Assembly: GCA_025345505.1 (NCBI GenBank)
Contig: JANVCC010000021.1
Span: 30,378,826 to 30,442,825, forward strand
Length of the DNA stretch: 64,000 nucleotides
Reading direction: 5' to 3'
From: Todiramphus chloris collaris
Lineage: Eukaryota > Chordata > Aves > Coraciiformes > Alcedinidae
In this document: positions 48,350 through 60,855 of the stretch, one piece after another
Numbering within the stretch: position 1 is the stretch's first letter
Layout: every line of letters starts with the position of its first letter
Position numbers and translations under genes: made by a program
The notes under the pieces: generated by a model
Database searches by the model: none
What the model was told of the DNA's origin: nothing
Seen by the model: only the letters and a program-made list of their open reading frames with translations

Positions 48350-48474
48350 AGGCTTTTGCCAAGTACCAGGTCCTGCACTTGAGCCACAACAACCCCATGC
48401 AAAGCTACAGGCTTGGGGAAGTGTGGTTGGAGAGCTGTCTGGCGGAGAGGGATCTGGGGGTTATAATAGACAAA
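48350..48474 (+). mobile_element. Internal CR1 reverse-transcriptase snippet
   Basis: About 125 bp with a perfectly open CR1 frame: [20 protein letters not shown] then [19 protein letters not shown] (codons from 48358). It matches the same segment of the CR1 at 46159-46881 very closely, including GGGGGTTATAATAGACAA, so it is of the same young subfamily. It is cut at both ends: no upstream palm, no CR1 3' end. It runs directly into LTR sequence. Confidence 0.88.
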
Positions 48475-48798
48475 AGTCGTCCATTGCCACATGAGGACTG
48501 AGCTGGCTCCGGAGCGAGGGGGAGAGCATCGCGCCCTCCATGCTCACTGGGAGCCGCCCAAGAGGTTGGGGCTGGGTTCCTGGTGCTGTTTGCCATTACT
48601 ACCATAGTTATTGTTGTCTGTTTGCCTTGTTTTATATATATATTTAGTAAAGAACTGTTATTTCTATTCCTCGTATCTTTCCCCGAAATCCCCTTAATTT
48701 CAAAATAATAAGCATTTGGAGGGGAGGGGGTTGCATTTTTCCATTCCAAGGGGGACTCCTGCCTTCCTTGACAGACACCTCTCTTTCAAACCAAGACA
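48475..48798 (+). mobile_element. ERV LTR 3' portion, fossil, joined to the CR1 snippet
   Basis: A GC-rich start (48480-48580) is followed by the typical avian LTR end: TATATATATTTAGTAAAGAA, CTGTTATTTCTATTCCTCGT, CCCCTTAATTTCAAAATAAT, GGGACTCCTGCCTTCCTTGA and the terminal CTTTCAAACCAAGACA. It reads on the plus strand, unlike the other LTRs here. The 5' part of the LTR is absent or replaced by the CR1 snippet. No target duplication found. Family uncertain. Confidence 0.72.
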
Positions 48799-51700
48799 GC
48801 ACATCAAAGTCCAAAACCCTGAGATAGGTATGAGACAAAGCACCAAGTCTCGAAACAGAACCCAAAGCAGCTGGTAAACTGAACATTGCTTCCTAATGAC
48901 ATATTCTTACCTGGAATTAGTCAGTACAGAAATGTCAAGAGTTAGAGAAAAGTTGCACTTACATTTTCAAGCCAGAGATGTTTTTCCTGTTGTATGATTT
49001 TGTTCTGTAAAAACCTAGAACATTTTCCTGAATTCTGCTATAGCTTGTGTCCCCTCACTATATAGCAGTCTAATAGTCTACTTGCCAAGATAGTGAAAGA
49101 CTTTCTTCAGGCTACAGTGCTGTAATCTGTATGAACAGTATTGATATCTTATTTCCTTTTAACTTGTAAGATTTACAAACTGCAAGTTATTCTAGATAGA
49201 GTTTTGCCTTTTTAAAATCCTACTAGCTCGTCATCTGCTGAAGTCAGAAAGAAAGAGCATGAGATAGAATACTTTGCCAGTTTAGCTTTATCTCCTTCTG
49301 ATACACAGTTACAATTATATTGGTATGCTGGAAAAAAAAAAAGGGGGGAGGGGGTTGTATCTTGGTTGCATTTTCTTTTACTGACACTGCTGGTAAGAGA
49401 AATTTAACTTTTGCAAGGGAAATTTGCAGCATCAAGGTTCTACTCTTTGTCTGATGATATTATTTAGATTTAGATTGACACAAATTCTGATAAATATTAA
49501 TTATATAAAGAGGTACAAAACCATTGATATTTTCCTGGATTTCACATTATAGGAATACACAAACTTTGCTACTTTGAAAAAGATGGGGAAGCTACAGCTG
49601 GTAAAGCAGCTGTTGTCTTGCTTAGAAGTTGTAGTCAAAACTAGCACATTACTGTAGGGCTTCCAAGATTGCACTGTCTCTGTATATGCTTCTGGGTACA
49701 ATTCAAGGTGTTAATATTTAATTGCATCTTAATATACCCCACGCTTTAGGGCTTAGCTGCTTAGAAGACACATTCTTTCCATTTGTATTAATGGAACAGT
49801 GGAAATCAGTTCAGGTAATAAGATTCCAGTTGCCTGGATATGTATATTTTGTATGTAAAACACACTATTTTCAATAAAGATCGTTTGACTAGATTTATAT
49901 TTTCCTGATGAATCTTCCAGACACACATTTTTATTCAGCATTTAGCCTGAAGCAGGTTGTGACCTTTATCTATAAAATGTTTTACACTGAGAGAGTAGTT
50001 TGAAATACTTCTGTCAGCATGTTTGTATTTTTAAAAGTAGTCTCTGCACACACAGGTTACACAAAAGGTCTGGCAACCAGAGTAGGGCAAAAGGACAGAA
50101 AGAGAGTAATCTGCTTCCATTTCCTCAAATCTCTCTGAAGTTTCTCTTTCCTTGTAAACCTTCTTTTCCATTCCAATCACTTCCTCTCATTTTAGGGGCA
50201 GGTGAATTCTTCTTTTCCACTGAAGACTTCCTTCTTTTCCTTCTTAGCTTTTCTCTTTACCTCAGCATCATCACCTTGACTCACTAAGTTCCTTACAGGA
50301 TTCCTCATCTACCACCTGTTCTTCCCCCACTGCCTATATCCCCAGAAAGCCTGAAGCTGGCTCTGCCAACAGCCTTTCGACTACAACAATTCTGTATAAA
50401 CTTTGTCATTCTTTCCAGCATAATTGCTGATAATATCTGGTTGTGCAGGCACTATGCACATGTGTGCATGTATTTAATTATACATATTAGTCAAGTACTG
50501 CTTAGATCCCAAAAGAAAAATATTTGAACATGGGCAGCATACTACCATCTGGGATAACAACGCAGAATGTATGACAGTCTTTTCCCACTGGAAAAGAGTC
50601 TAAAGGCCTAAAGGGTTGTTAATACTTCAATTAAAATAGTCTCTTAATTTAAACAAAAAAGACAGACACCCAAACTCAAAATTTAACAGATGTTAAATTC
50701 CTTTACCCTGCAGAATTCTGAAGCTACAAATCCCAGTTTGTTACATCCAAGAACAGACCTGCAAGTGTTGAAGAGCGGGCTCAGGGGAGGAATGGTGTGT
50801 CTCAGTGTGCTTTCTATGTTTCTTGTTTGCATGGACCATAAGGTTGGGAATTTCATATGCCTGATTTCATAAATACTGAAAAAATTTACTTATAAGAAGA
50901 CAGAGCTCAACTCAGGGACAACACTGGAGCATCAGTTATCATCAGGGAATTTCTTGACTTATTCAGGAACCATACATGGCCAAATGTTTTAGCTTCCCAG
51001 TTAATTTGCACAATGTTGAACCATTTAATAAAATAAATATTAACCAATTACCCATGCTATGTAGACATTAATGCACTCTTTCACTCAATTTTCAGGTGAA
51101 GCTACTAGTTACTCCTGGAAGAAATATTGGGTAGACATTTAGTTATTAGTAATAGTTCACTACAAAAGTTGTTCTCAAAGGACATTATAAAAAATATTGC
51201 TTCAGATTTATCTATCTTCACTTTACATTTTTCAACGTTACTTAAAAAATTGTTGTGTTTTTAGATCCTCTCTCTGTCATCCCAAGGTATTCAGCATAAA
51301 CATAAATTCAAAATATCTTGGTGGCACGATGTGATGCCAGCTTCACAGCTTCTTCAGATTCTTCAGATAGTTCTCCAGAGCTTCACAGATACTTTTCATC
51401 TGAAAAAAATCAAGATACAGTGAAAATAATAATTATGTCTAGCACAAGGTGCCTTCCTCTGCAAGTGGTCTGAAGCATCGTAGCCTCAAGCAGTCATTTT
51501 GCATCATGTTCATTTGGTAAGGCATGGAAGAAAGGAGTGTATAGAACACAGTCTGCATGTCTTCTCTGAAGCACATGCATGTTCTGAAAATTGTCAGTCC
51601 CTACAGATAAATACATGAAGACAAATACAAAAAACAAGCTGTAAGTATAAATTTGACAATTTACATGTAGTCAGAAGAACTACAGATAATTAGGGATTTA

Positions 51701-54700
51701 GGCATAGACAGAATTAAGCAGCAGCTGTGAGCAAAGGTGTTGTGATCTCTTTTAGGTGCCTTGTGTTAAGCACTTAAGGAATTTAACACTTAGGTTCAAA
51801 CGAAGATGACTCAGGACCTAGATTGTTTGAAATGGGAGCAATTAATCATAAATTAGCAGAACACAGGAAGTTAAGGCACTTTAATCTTAAATATTGTGAT
51901 AAATGTTCACCTTGGAAGGTAAACCACAGAAATCTCTATTTACTTTCAAAAACTAAATTAAAAATGAAGATGACGGAGAGTCTTGAAAACCACTCTATTT
52001 GGCAATCTGTCTATTTTTTCTGAATGCTTCTACATTCATCTCCCTTCACTTTGTATTCTCAGACAAAACCCTTTCCTTCAAGTAGACCTGTAATTCCTTT
52101 CTCAAAGCCAGAGGCTGCTATATAAGAGCCGGCTTCTAAGATATTTGATCTTGAAATCCAGTAACATGATAAAAACATCATGGATGAAACTCTGGCTGCC
52201 ACAACAAATGAATGATGAACAAAATATGTTTAGGCTTTTGATGAAGATATTCTAGTGTAATTTACACTTGGTAAACATGAAATGAAATAATTCAGCTAGA
52301 AATTGGTTTTGTCACAGACTGTAGATGAGGGAAAATGTTTAAACTGTGAATCAAAGACAAGTCTACTTTGTAGCCCAGTTTAAAGAGTATGGATAAATTT
52401 CCTGATCTATAGCATGGATGACATCCCACTACCACAAAGGCAGGTAAGATTAGTTTACCTGAAAACATGGGGAGTGACAGCTCCGTGTAAACTGGTTTGT
52501 CTTCACTCTTATGCAGCTAAGATCTATACAGGTCACTGATAAAAAAGAACACTAAGTTGCCTTCTTTCACCTAGGTGATTAAAAATTTTGCTTTTTGTTC
52601 TGAACACTATGCAAATCCAGTTCCAGTTTTAATTTTGCGTTATTCTCAAATAAAATTATAACATGCCCCTTTTCAATATTTGTTGCAGTTATTCCAAATT
52701 GTGTTTAACTAATTGTTTTGATTAAACTATGTCTTGATTTTCGTTTCATATCAAAACTTCATCCTTTTTTTCTGTAAAAATTCTGTGTTTTATTAAAAGC
52801 TCTTATATATAACCTGGGAAAAATACTCATGGAAAGTTAAATGGAAAACTGAAAAATTAATTAAACTATGAGAAGACAGAAAATTCACAACTTAACAGGA
52901 GAAGGTGATTTAAGAATGGCAGTACTGTATGTATTTCTTTACATCTAACCCCTATTTTATGGTCATTGTCTTGATTCTGAAGGGTCCTAAAAGGACACTA
53001 CTGTGTACTCATGAGGAAAAAGAAGGCAATTCAAACTCAGGTTTCCAAGTGAGTCTGTGTGTTTATCCTACTAGAAATTCCACTCGTCAAGATCATGTTC
53101 CAAATCAGTCTCATTGAGTTGAAGTGTAGTTTCTTCCCATAATACTTTAAATCACAGGATTAGAGGTAAATCACACAAGGTTATAGGAGATTTATCTGGG
53201 TGAAGCAGATGAGAATCAGAAGTTAAATAACAATCAGGAATAACTGTGGTAGTATTTGCAGGTACCAGATGTACTTATACTGAACTGCTATTTGAAAGAA
53301 TAAACAGAAAAAAAACCTAGTTGATAACAAACCTTACCAAAATACTTCAGCTTGGACAAATTTACTTGAAGTATGACAATTCTAAGTTCTGTAGTGTGAG
53401 AAAGGTGTTAAATAAAAATATAAAATTTTCTGATGAGATTTATGAGCTTTTGTAACATTTCTCTTTTTAACTATTTTCCAAAATATTTTGTTTTGTGAAT
53501 GTCTGGTTTGAAGCTATTTTGGTGATAACAAATGAAAGCACTGTTCCTCACCATAACTTTATGAAATACAATAGAGTTTGCAATATTATAGCAATATTAG
53601 AAGAAATTTACACATTAGTATAATACAATCTATTTGCACTGTGTGCTATCAACTAACCTATACATTATGAAACAGGAATAAATACACACATTCATTCCCA
53701 GATTATTGCTATTTATTTACCACATTTTTACTTATCTCAAATATCTTACTATCTCTTGTCATTTTGTTTTTACTTTAGTTACTAATATTTTAGGAGATGA
53801 GACAATTACTCTTCATGTTCTGAAAAATTCTGAAAAAATAGAGGCAATATATTATGGCATATATATTACGGCAATATAAACATGTGGAAATCTTTTCTAA
53901 CCATATAAAAGACAAATAGTCTTGCAAAACAAATACTGTAGAAAACAACTGTTTGGAATGACAATTATTTCATATACCTAGTTTGACTAAGAAAAAAGAA
54001 GTTAATCTTGTTAATTTGAGCATTTTATTAAAATAGGTAACCAGTATATCCTAATGAAAGGAGCATGCATTTCAAAATAGATTTTAGTAAGTGAAATTTA
54101 ACACTACAGCTTTAAATACTCTTAACAGAACACCTGTTGCCTATTTTTGTTAATATTTTTTCCTTTAAATCTCAAAAGTCTGCAATCACATATGAAAAAA
54201 ATAAATATAAAATCCTGTAGTACCTTCTCAGACTTTGTGAAAAACCTCTAGAAAAAGGAAGAAACTATAGAAACTATGAAGCCTGTAGTTTTTATGAATT
54301 ACTGTTCTTGAAATCCGTTAGTCACAAAGGTGTCTTGTATGGTACATATGGAAGAACAACAAAAAGCTTCAGAAACAAACGCTATATTTATATAGGAAAT
54401 AAAAGTAACTGAAAGCATGGATGAAAGAGAAACATGTCCTAGCTTAATTTCTAACCTATGGATACTGATTAAAATTTGGCATGACGATTAGACATGAAGA
54501 TTGGCCCTGCGACCAAAATTAATCTCTTAGGCTGAAACTGATGTGCTTTAAAGGATGAAATTGTCTTTCGCCTGCTTATAGATATTTTGGTGTTTTCATA
54601 CTTTAAGAATGTACCTATTGTATTTATAAATATAATAAATATCATCTTCTAATATATATTCCATCTTAAATTATCCAATTTTCAAAAGTGATGAGTATAT

Positions 54701-56236
54701 CAACATTTACTGAAGAACTCAGCTGTATTGTCTGTCCACTCTTTTACCTCTTTTCTGAAAAAGGATATCTGAAAGATGAAATTAGGTTGTTTGTTCATAT
54801 AAAGCTGATATCTACATAGGATAAACTCATTTCAGGTTTTCCAGCATAGGGAGTGTCAGCTTTTCCATATGATAACAATGTTAATTTACCTGCACTTTAT
54901 TCAGCTAGGAGTCTTTCTTTGGATAAGTGATTTGGTCTTTTTTAGCCGTCATGGAAATTGGGTCCTGGACTTTTCTACTGAGATAGCATACAGTTCTAGT
55001 TGCAATTGAGTCTGGGTTTATATTTACTCAAAATTGCACAGAGATACCTATACCTGATATAGCCATCATCGGAGAAAGACAAAAACTAATTGCTAGATCC
55101 TCAAAAGGGATATAAAGAGGAGAATTAGTGTAGACAAAAGGAAGAAGATTCCTGTTGATATATTTGATCTATTTCATGATCTTTTTTTTTATCCTGACAC
55201 TTGCTAATGATATTTTTGGTGAGAAACTATTTTCATTCTTTTAAACATTGCAGTTCCAGTCTGGTGCAAATCACTGCCCCTACAGCAAGAGAGTTCAGTG
55301 AAAATCAGAAAAATCTCTGTTGGCAGAGGACAGCAAATCACAATGGCTATGGAAGTAGTCATGGAAAATTATGTGTGGGTTTTTTCTATGCAGGAGCTCC
55401 TATCTTATCTAGCTCAGAAAGCATAAGCTTTCTATTGAGACGGTAACAAAATTTGTCAGGAAGCCCACAAAAAGTTGCAAACAGTAAGTGCTACAGAGCA
55501 AAACCAGCATTCCAACAGGTAGGACTACGTCTGGGATGACGAAATAAGAAATTTTGGAAAATGTAGAAGAACGTATATGTGTAACTTCCACCATTTGGAT
55601 TATGTATACTACAGAAATACATGAAACCTAATGAGGACAGGTGGAAGAGAAGAGTAAGTCCTGTTATTAAGCCAGTGGAAAATATTTCAACAAAGGTGAC
55701 TAGAATAAGCAAGATAGTCCTCTAAACTCTTATGTTGTTGTGTGCAGGACAGGAATATTGATTCTGAATTCAAATGAAACCATTGTGAAATTAGACATTA
55801 ACTTAAACACCAGTAATACTGGAATGAAAGTGAAAGATTTATTTATATTAGTGTTACTTTGTCACAGTTTAATTACTAAGAATGAAACCCACATATAAAT
55901 TAAAGTAATTAATATTGTTAAAAAAGGCTGGAATATTAAGTGTTCTGTTACTACAATCAATAATATGAGAATGAATAAATAGATTAAAAAACACAAGGCC
56001 AGCCTGCCATCAAAACCAGAAAAGCACAAGAAATCAAATAAAATCAATCACCTCATAGCCTTGATTTATGCATTCTCACTGACCCTTTGTTATTGTATTT
56101 TGCATAAATCTACATGAACACAAGCAACTACCTGCCAGTAAATCCAGTGGTACTTGCAGGGATGAAAAAAAGATTTTGATTTTAGTCAACATGATTTTCC
56201 TGTTATTTATTAAGGTCTTAGATTAGCAAAACTAAC
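48799..56236. other. Repeat-poor unique sequence, no gene confirmed
   Basis: No CR1 or LTR piece was recognised across 7.4 kb. It contains a purine-rich run at 49330-49353 (A12 then GGGGGGAGGGGG). One weak exon-like site on the minus strand (51343-51399) is listed separately. Other open frames (up to 95 codons, 50000-50287 +) have no recognisable domain. Confidence 0.5.
51343..51399 (-). other. Weak exon-like site (acceptor plus 18-codon frame)
   Basis: On the minus strand a good acceptor-like sequence, CTTGATTTTTTTCAG, is followed by ATG and 18 codons, MKSICEALENYLKNLKKL, then TGA. The peptide is amphipathic and helix-like, as are the last exons of several small cytokines, but I cannot assign it to any. 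With so few codons chance is the leading explanation, and no companion exon was found. Confidence 0.12.
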
Positions 56237-57316
56237 TGTAGTGGGTTGATCTTGGCTGGATGCCAGACGCCCAACAAACCACTCCCTTCCTCAACTAGAC
56301 AGGGGGCAAAATATATGACAAAAGGCTCATAGGTGGAGATAAGGAGACATCACTTACCAATTACCATTGAGGGCAAAACACACTCAATTCGGGAAAATCA
56401 ATTTAATTTATGACCAATCAAATCAAAGTACGATAATGAGAAATAAACCAAACTTTTGACATCAAATCCAACATCTTCCCCTTACCCCTGCCTTCTTCCA
56501 AGGCTCATATTCACTCCAAAATTCTCTACTTCCTGTCTCCCAGCAGTGCAGGAGGATAGGGAATAGGGGTTGTGGTCAGTTCATCACATGTTTGTCTCTG
56601 ACGCACCATCCTCCTTGCTCTCTTTCCCTGCTTCAGTGTGACGTACCTGCCATGGGATACAATACACTGTGTACTTCTCCAGTGCGGGTCCTTGGTCCTT
56701 TCCATGGGCTTCATTTCTTCATGAATCGCTCCATAATGGGCCCTTTCCATGGGGTGCAATCCTTCAGGAACAGACTGCTTCAGTGTAGGGTTTGCTTTGT
56801 GGGGTCACAAGTCCTGCCAGCAAATCTGCTCCTGCATGGGCTGCTCTGTCCTTGGAGTCACAGGTCCTGGCAGGAGCCTGCTTCAGCACAAACTCTCTGT
56901 GTAGTCACAGGTTCCATCAGGTGCATACATCTGCTCCTGTGTGGAGTCTTCCATGGGCTGCAGGTAGATATCTGCTCCACCATTAGCCTCCATGAGATGC
57001 AAAGGCACAGCCTACCTTACCACAGGAGGTAGTTGTCCTTGATCTGGCACCTGAGGTACCTCCTCTCCCTCCTTCTTCACTGACCTTGGTGTCTGGAGAG
57101 TTGCTTCACATATTTTCACTCCTCTTCTCCAGCTGCTGTTGTGCACAGAGGTAGTATGACCATCATTTATTGTCTTGGCCTTTGTTGGCAGTGAGTCCAA
57201 CTTGGAGCTAGCTGACATTGGTTCTATCAGACATGGGGGAATTTCTAGCAGCTTCTCAGAGAAGCAATCCCTCCAGCTTCCCCGTTACTAAAACCTTGCC
57301 ACACAAACCTAGTCTG
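56237..57316 (-). mobile_element. Long avian ERV solo LTR fossil
   Basis: About 1.08 kb. The plus strand starts TGTAGTGGGTTGATCTTGGC and has AAAATCAATTTAATTTATGA, GGTCAGTTCATCACATGTTT, CACTGACCTTGGTGTCTGGA and CTTCTCAGAGAAGCAATCCC, ending near AACCTTGCCACACAAACC. The minus strand carries the poly-A-signal region (ATAAATTAAATTGATTTTCC), so it reads right to left. The middle (56632-57010) is an array of imperfect ~50-bp units. There is no internal coding region. No firm target duplication. Same family as the shortened copy at 9825-10254. Moderately old by its decay. Confidence 0.88.
56632..57010. repeat. Array of about eight imperfect ~50-bp units in the LTR
   Basis: Units begin TGCTTCAG or TGCTCC and continue with CATGGG-type and GTCACAGGTCC-type boxes: near 56632, 56682, 56727, 56776, 56826, 56877, 56931 and 56970. 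Spacing is roughly 40-54 bp. In the LTR's orientation they lie upstream of the poly-A region, in the U3-like part where enhancer repeats often occur. Confidence 0.7.
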
Positions 57317-58228
57317 TTAGAAAATTCTACCACTAATCATAATCCAAAAAAAGTAATGCTAAGGGTGACTTCACCCCACATAATACCTATTTTAGAAGAG
57401 TTCACATTTGAGTTAGTGGCTGTTACTGTGCATGATGATCACTATCAATTAGGATTTTACACTTTTATTTCCTTGGTTATATTCAGTAACTTTGGTGCCT
57501 TTCCTTTTCATGATCCCACCACCAGGCATGTAGCATAGTACCCAAAGCCTCATAGTTGTAGCCAGGGCAAAAAGGAAGTAGTAACTCAGAAGAATTAGAC
57601 AAAAAAAGGTCACCTAATTTACAAGGAACAAGTACATTCTTAGTGGCACAAGAATTCTGATTAAAATTTCTTAAACATGGATCTGATACTGCAGTAATGA
57701 ACTGTGGCACTAGTGTAAATGTTATTGGCTATGTGCTTATTCTTCTTCTTAATCAAGATTCATTGTTGGGCCTAAGCCTCTCTGATGAACTTGATTTGAT
57801 CTGTGTTCTGAATTTATTACCTCCAGTCTGTGCTGAATATGTGACTTACCACTGAAACCTGTGCAGTTTCAATGCCTGAGCCCAAGGTTTCATAGATTTA
57901 AACTGTCAGACTGGCTTGAACTAGTCTTTTTTTTTTTTTAATATTATTTTTAATATGACAATTATAAGGCTATACACAGTTGCTTTGACTGTCTAAAGCA
58001 ATAAAGTCCACTGGCACCGAGAAGCCTTTTGTCTGTCCCACTGAAGTCTTTTTATACTGCAAAGGAATGTTGCTGTTTCCACATGACTTATTAGGCCTGG
58101 TCCATGTCCTGTGCTACTTGTAGAGATAAGAAACACTTTAAGAAACACTTGTATAAGGAGAAGACTTGCCAAACACTGTTAATCAATTCAACGATCTAAA
58201 TGACTGCGTTCCAGATCCTGAGAAGACA
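57317..58228. other. Unique sequence, no gene seen
   Basis: T run at 57928-57940. No gene or repeat recognised. Confidence 0.55.
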
Positions 58229-59058
58229 AAATCATAGAAAGATAGAGTTATTTGAGTTGGAAGGGACTTCAAAGATCATCTAGTTCCAAACCCACTGCTA
58301 AGCACCCCACTTATTCATTAGTTGCCTCAGGACCCACAGATGCACCTCATCAGGTCCCATGGATTTGTGTACCTTCAGGTTCCTTAGATGGTCTTGAACC
58401 TGATCTTCTCCTGTAGTGGACAGTTCTTCATTCTCCAGTCCCTGCCTTTGCCTTCTGTGACTTTGTAGGTGTGGCTGGAGCACTTGTGCATGAAGACTGA
58501 GGAAAAATGTTGTTGAGGACCTCAGCCTTCTCCATATCCTGAGTAACCAGGTCCCATATTTTCCCTGGTCTTTCTTTTATCACCAACATACATATAGAAT
58601 CTCTTCCTTGTTGCCCTTGACATCTCTGGCCAGATTTGATTGTTTCATGGTTTTTGTTTTCCTAAACTGATGCCTGGCTACTTGGACAAATTCTTCATAT
58701 TCCTCACAGTCTGCTTGGCCTTGAGTCCACCCTCCATAGGCTTCCTTTTTGTCTTCGAGTTTGTTCATCAACAGAGGCCTCCTGTCTTTTTTTGCTTAAA
58801 TTCTTCTTTGTTGGGATACATTGCTCCTGAGCTTGGAGAAGGTGGTCCTTGAATATGAAACAGCTTTCTTGGGCCCCTCTTCCCTCCAGAGCTGTATCCC
58901 AGGGTAGTCTACCAAGTAGATCCCTGAAGAGGCCAAAGTCTAATCTCCTGAAGTCCAAGGTTGTGAGCTTGCTCTGTGCCCTCCTTGCTGCCCTAAGTAA
59001 CTTGAACACTATTTCAGTCACTGCATCCAAAGCTGCCCTTGAGCTTCACATGCCGCAG
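58229..59058 (-). mobile_element. CR1 LINE with the reverse-transcriptase core deleted
   Basis: The 3' tail (58229-58305; plus-strand AATCATAGAAAGATAGAG, TTGAGTTGGAAGGGACTTCA) is followed at about 58312 not by ORF2 C-terminus but by the endonuclease-to-RT linker. That continues to about 59058 (CTTGAGCTTCACATGCCGCA), near the end of the endonuclease region. Around 1.8 kb of normal CR1, holding the whole palm with FADD, the thumb and most of the 3' UTR, is missing between the two. Either an internal deletion after insertion or a deletion during retrotransposition. Confidence 0.88.
58312..59030 (-). pseudogene. CR1 ORF2 linker between endonuclease and RT
   Basis: Minus-strand frames give, from 59030 down: FKLLRAARRAQSKLTTLDFR, RLDFGLFRDLLGRLPWDTAL, EGRGAQESCFIFKDHLLQAQ and EQCIPTKKNLSKKRQEASVD; then NKLEDKKEAYGGWTQGQADC, KQSNLARDVKGNKEEILYV; then QGLENEELSTTGEDQVQDHL and NLKVHKSMGPDEVHLWVLRQ. 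This is the CR1 ORF2 linker in consensus order, in at least two frames. It stops at ...LRQLMN where the deletion begins. Non-functional. Confidence 0.83.
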
Positions 59059-60855
59059 TGTTGTTTAATTTACTCATATAGATGTACTTATGTATGCTAA
59101 AATGAAATCTAATGAATCTTAACATATATGTGAATACTACATTGAAAGAAATTAGATATTTGGTCTTCAAGGATGGCAAATTCATTGCACAAAAATTTCA
59201 AACCAGGTTCCAGTTAAATTCTGTCCTTCTGCAGGCTGATACTGATACTCTAAAAATACTGCTGATTGTCAGAGGTAAATAGCACAACATCACCAACCTC
59301 TGAGTAGATCTATAGGTAGATGGTGGCTGAGGACATGTGCACAGATATCCCCTAGCAGAATATCATAGACATGTTGTTTACTGAAGAGAAGGGACAAGGT
59401 TTGTGTCACTGATGACCTTCTTCCATAGTAGTCTAGCGGGTAAAGGAGGTCACCTTTCACGTTGTTTGTGAAGCTTTAGATGCTTAACTTTCAGATATTT
59501 GACATAAATTAGCACAGATTAAGTCCACCTCAAAATACTGGTGCAAACAGAGGCATGTTATTTCTTGTTAACTTCTTCTATGTTATTTCTTGTCTAAACA
59601 AAGGTTTCTATGAAGCCAAGATTCACAGCCTAAAATAACATTCAAGTCTTAGTACAAAAGTTCCCTTGCTCAAAGCAAAGGGACTCTGCAGTTCACAGTG
59701 TGAATATTTGCTATTTGCCCTGAAAAACATATAAAACTATTGAAAAAAAAAAAAGTCTTCCTCAGACAACACTAATGAGCTACTGTTTCTGAGGCTGGGT
59801 AGCTCATAAAGCAGAATGCAGGTATATGTGTTTGAGTCTAAATAAATGAAGGCAAGAAATGACCTGGAGAATCAGGCCTTTGATTACCCACAATGTTTGG
59901 CTGTCTGACTCACTTCCTGTATTAGAACATTTACTACAGCTTCTTCCAAAATAATGTTCACACACAGTTCCAGGACAATACTCCTACAAGGAAATACAGC
60001 CTCTGTAAGGTCACCAAGATTTTTGCTTGATCACTGGAAAATGAAAAATTACATTTTTATCACAATTGTCCATTAAAACACAGACATGCAACAATACACA
60101 TACCTAGTTGAATAAGCATTGATCTGAGACTAAGATGTGTTCCCAAGTGTTCATTATCACATATTTCAGCTCTGAAGCTTACTTCCACTACTAGTCTGTT
60201 GTCCACATTGCTTCATTAGTAGTTTGCCTCTAGAATCTCTTTTGGAGTTACATATTTTTGCCCAAAACTTCTCTAGAAACTGAGCTATGACATGCCATGA
60301 CTATCAGGTTGGACTTCCTTCTTTTTACAGTCTTCTGATACTCTCCTAGCAGTTCTATACCTGTACAAATACGTCTATATGACCTCTTGCCTCCACACAG
60401 GGCATGCGGAATATACCATCAAAGTCTCACCATATGAATGCTGGTTTATGCCACAGATTATTTCAGCTAAAGTGTTGAAACATGAAAAATAAAACAGAAG
60501 CACCGGGAAGAATGGTTCTGAAATAATTCACATCGAGCTGAGAGGTGTAGGGAAGACTAAAATGCTAGGCAGGTGGACAGTCCTTGAGGTCACTACACTT
60601 AAGGAAGTTGAATGTGAGTCACTCTATATAATTGATTTTAGCACCTTATCTCAGTGATTTCCTTGTTTTGCTTAACTACAATTAGCAGGTAATCAAGATA
60701 GTTAGGCTGTGCGCTTCTGTATGTTGCAGTTACAGGTGCTGCACATTTGCCTAGGCAAAGTGATGCCTTTTATAATAATCGTTCATTCATTGCTGATCCT
60801 GGAGCCAACAGTCCAAATAAGCTTCCTGATACATGCGCAGACAGCAATGTTCAGT
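59059..60855. other. Unique sequence, no gene seen
   Basis: A run at 59743-59756. No gene or interspersed repeat recognised. Confidence 0.55.

Noticed and set aside
56592-57032. 146-codon plus-strand frame
   Set aside because: It translates the ~50-bp repeat units of the LTR; no recognisable protein.
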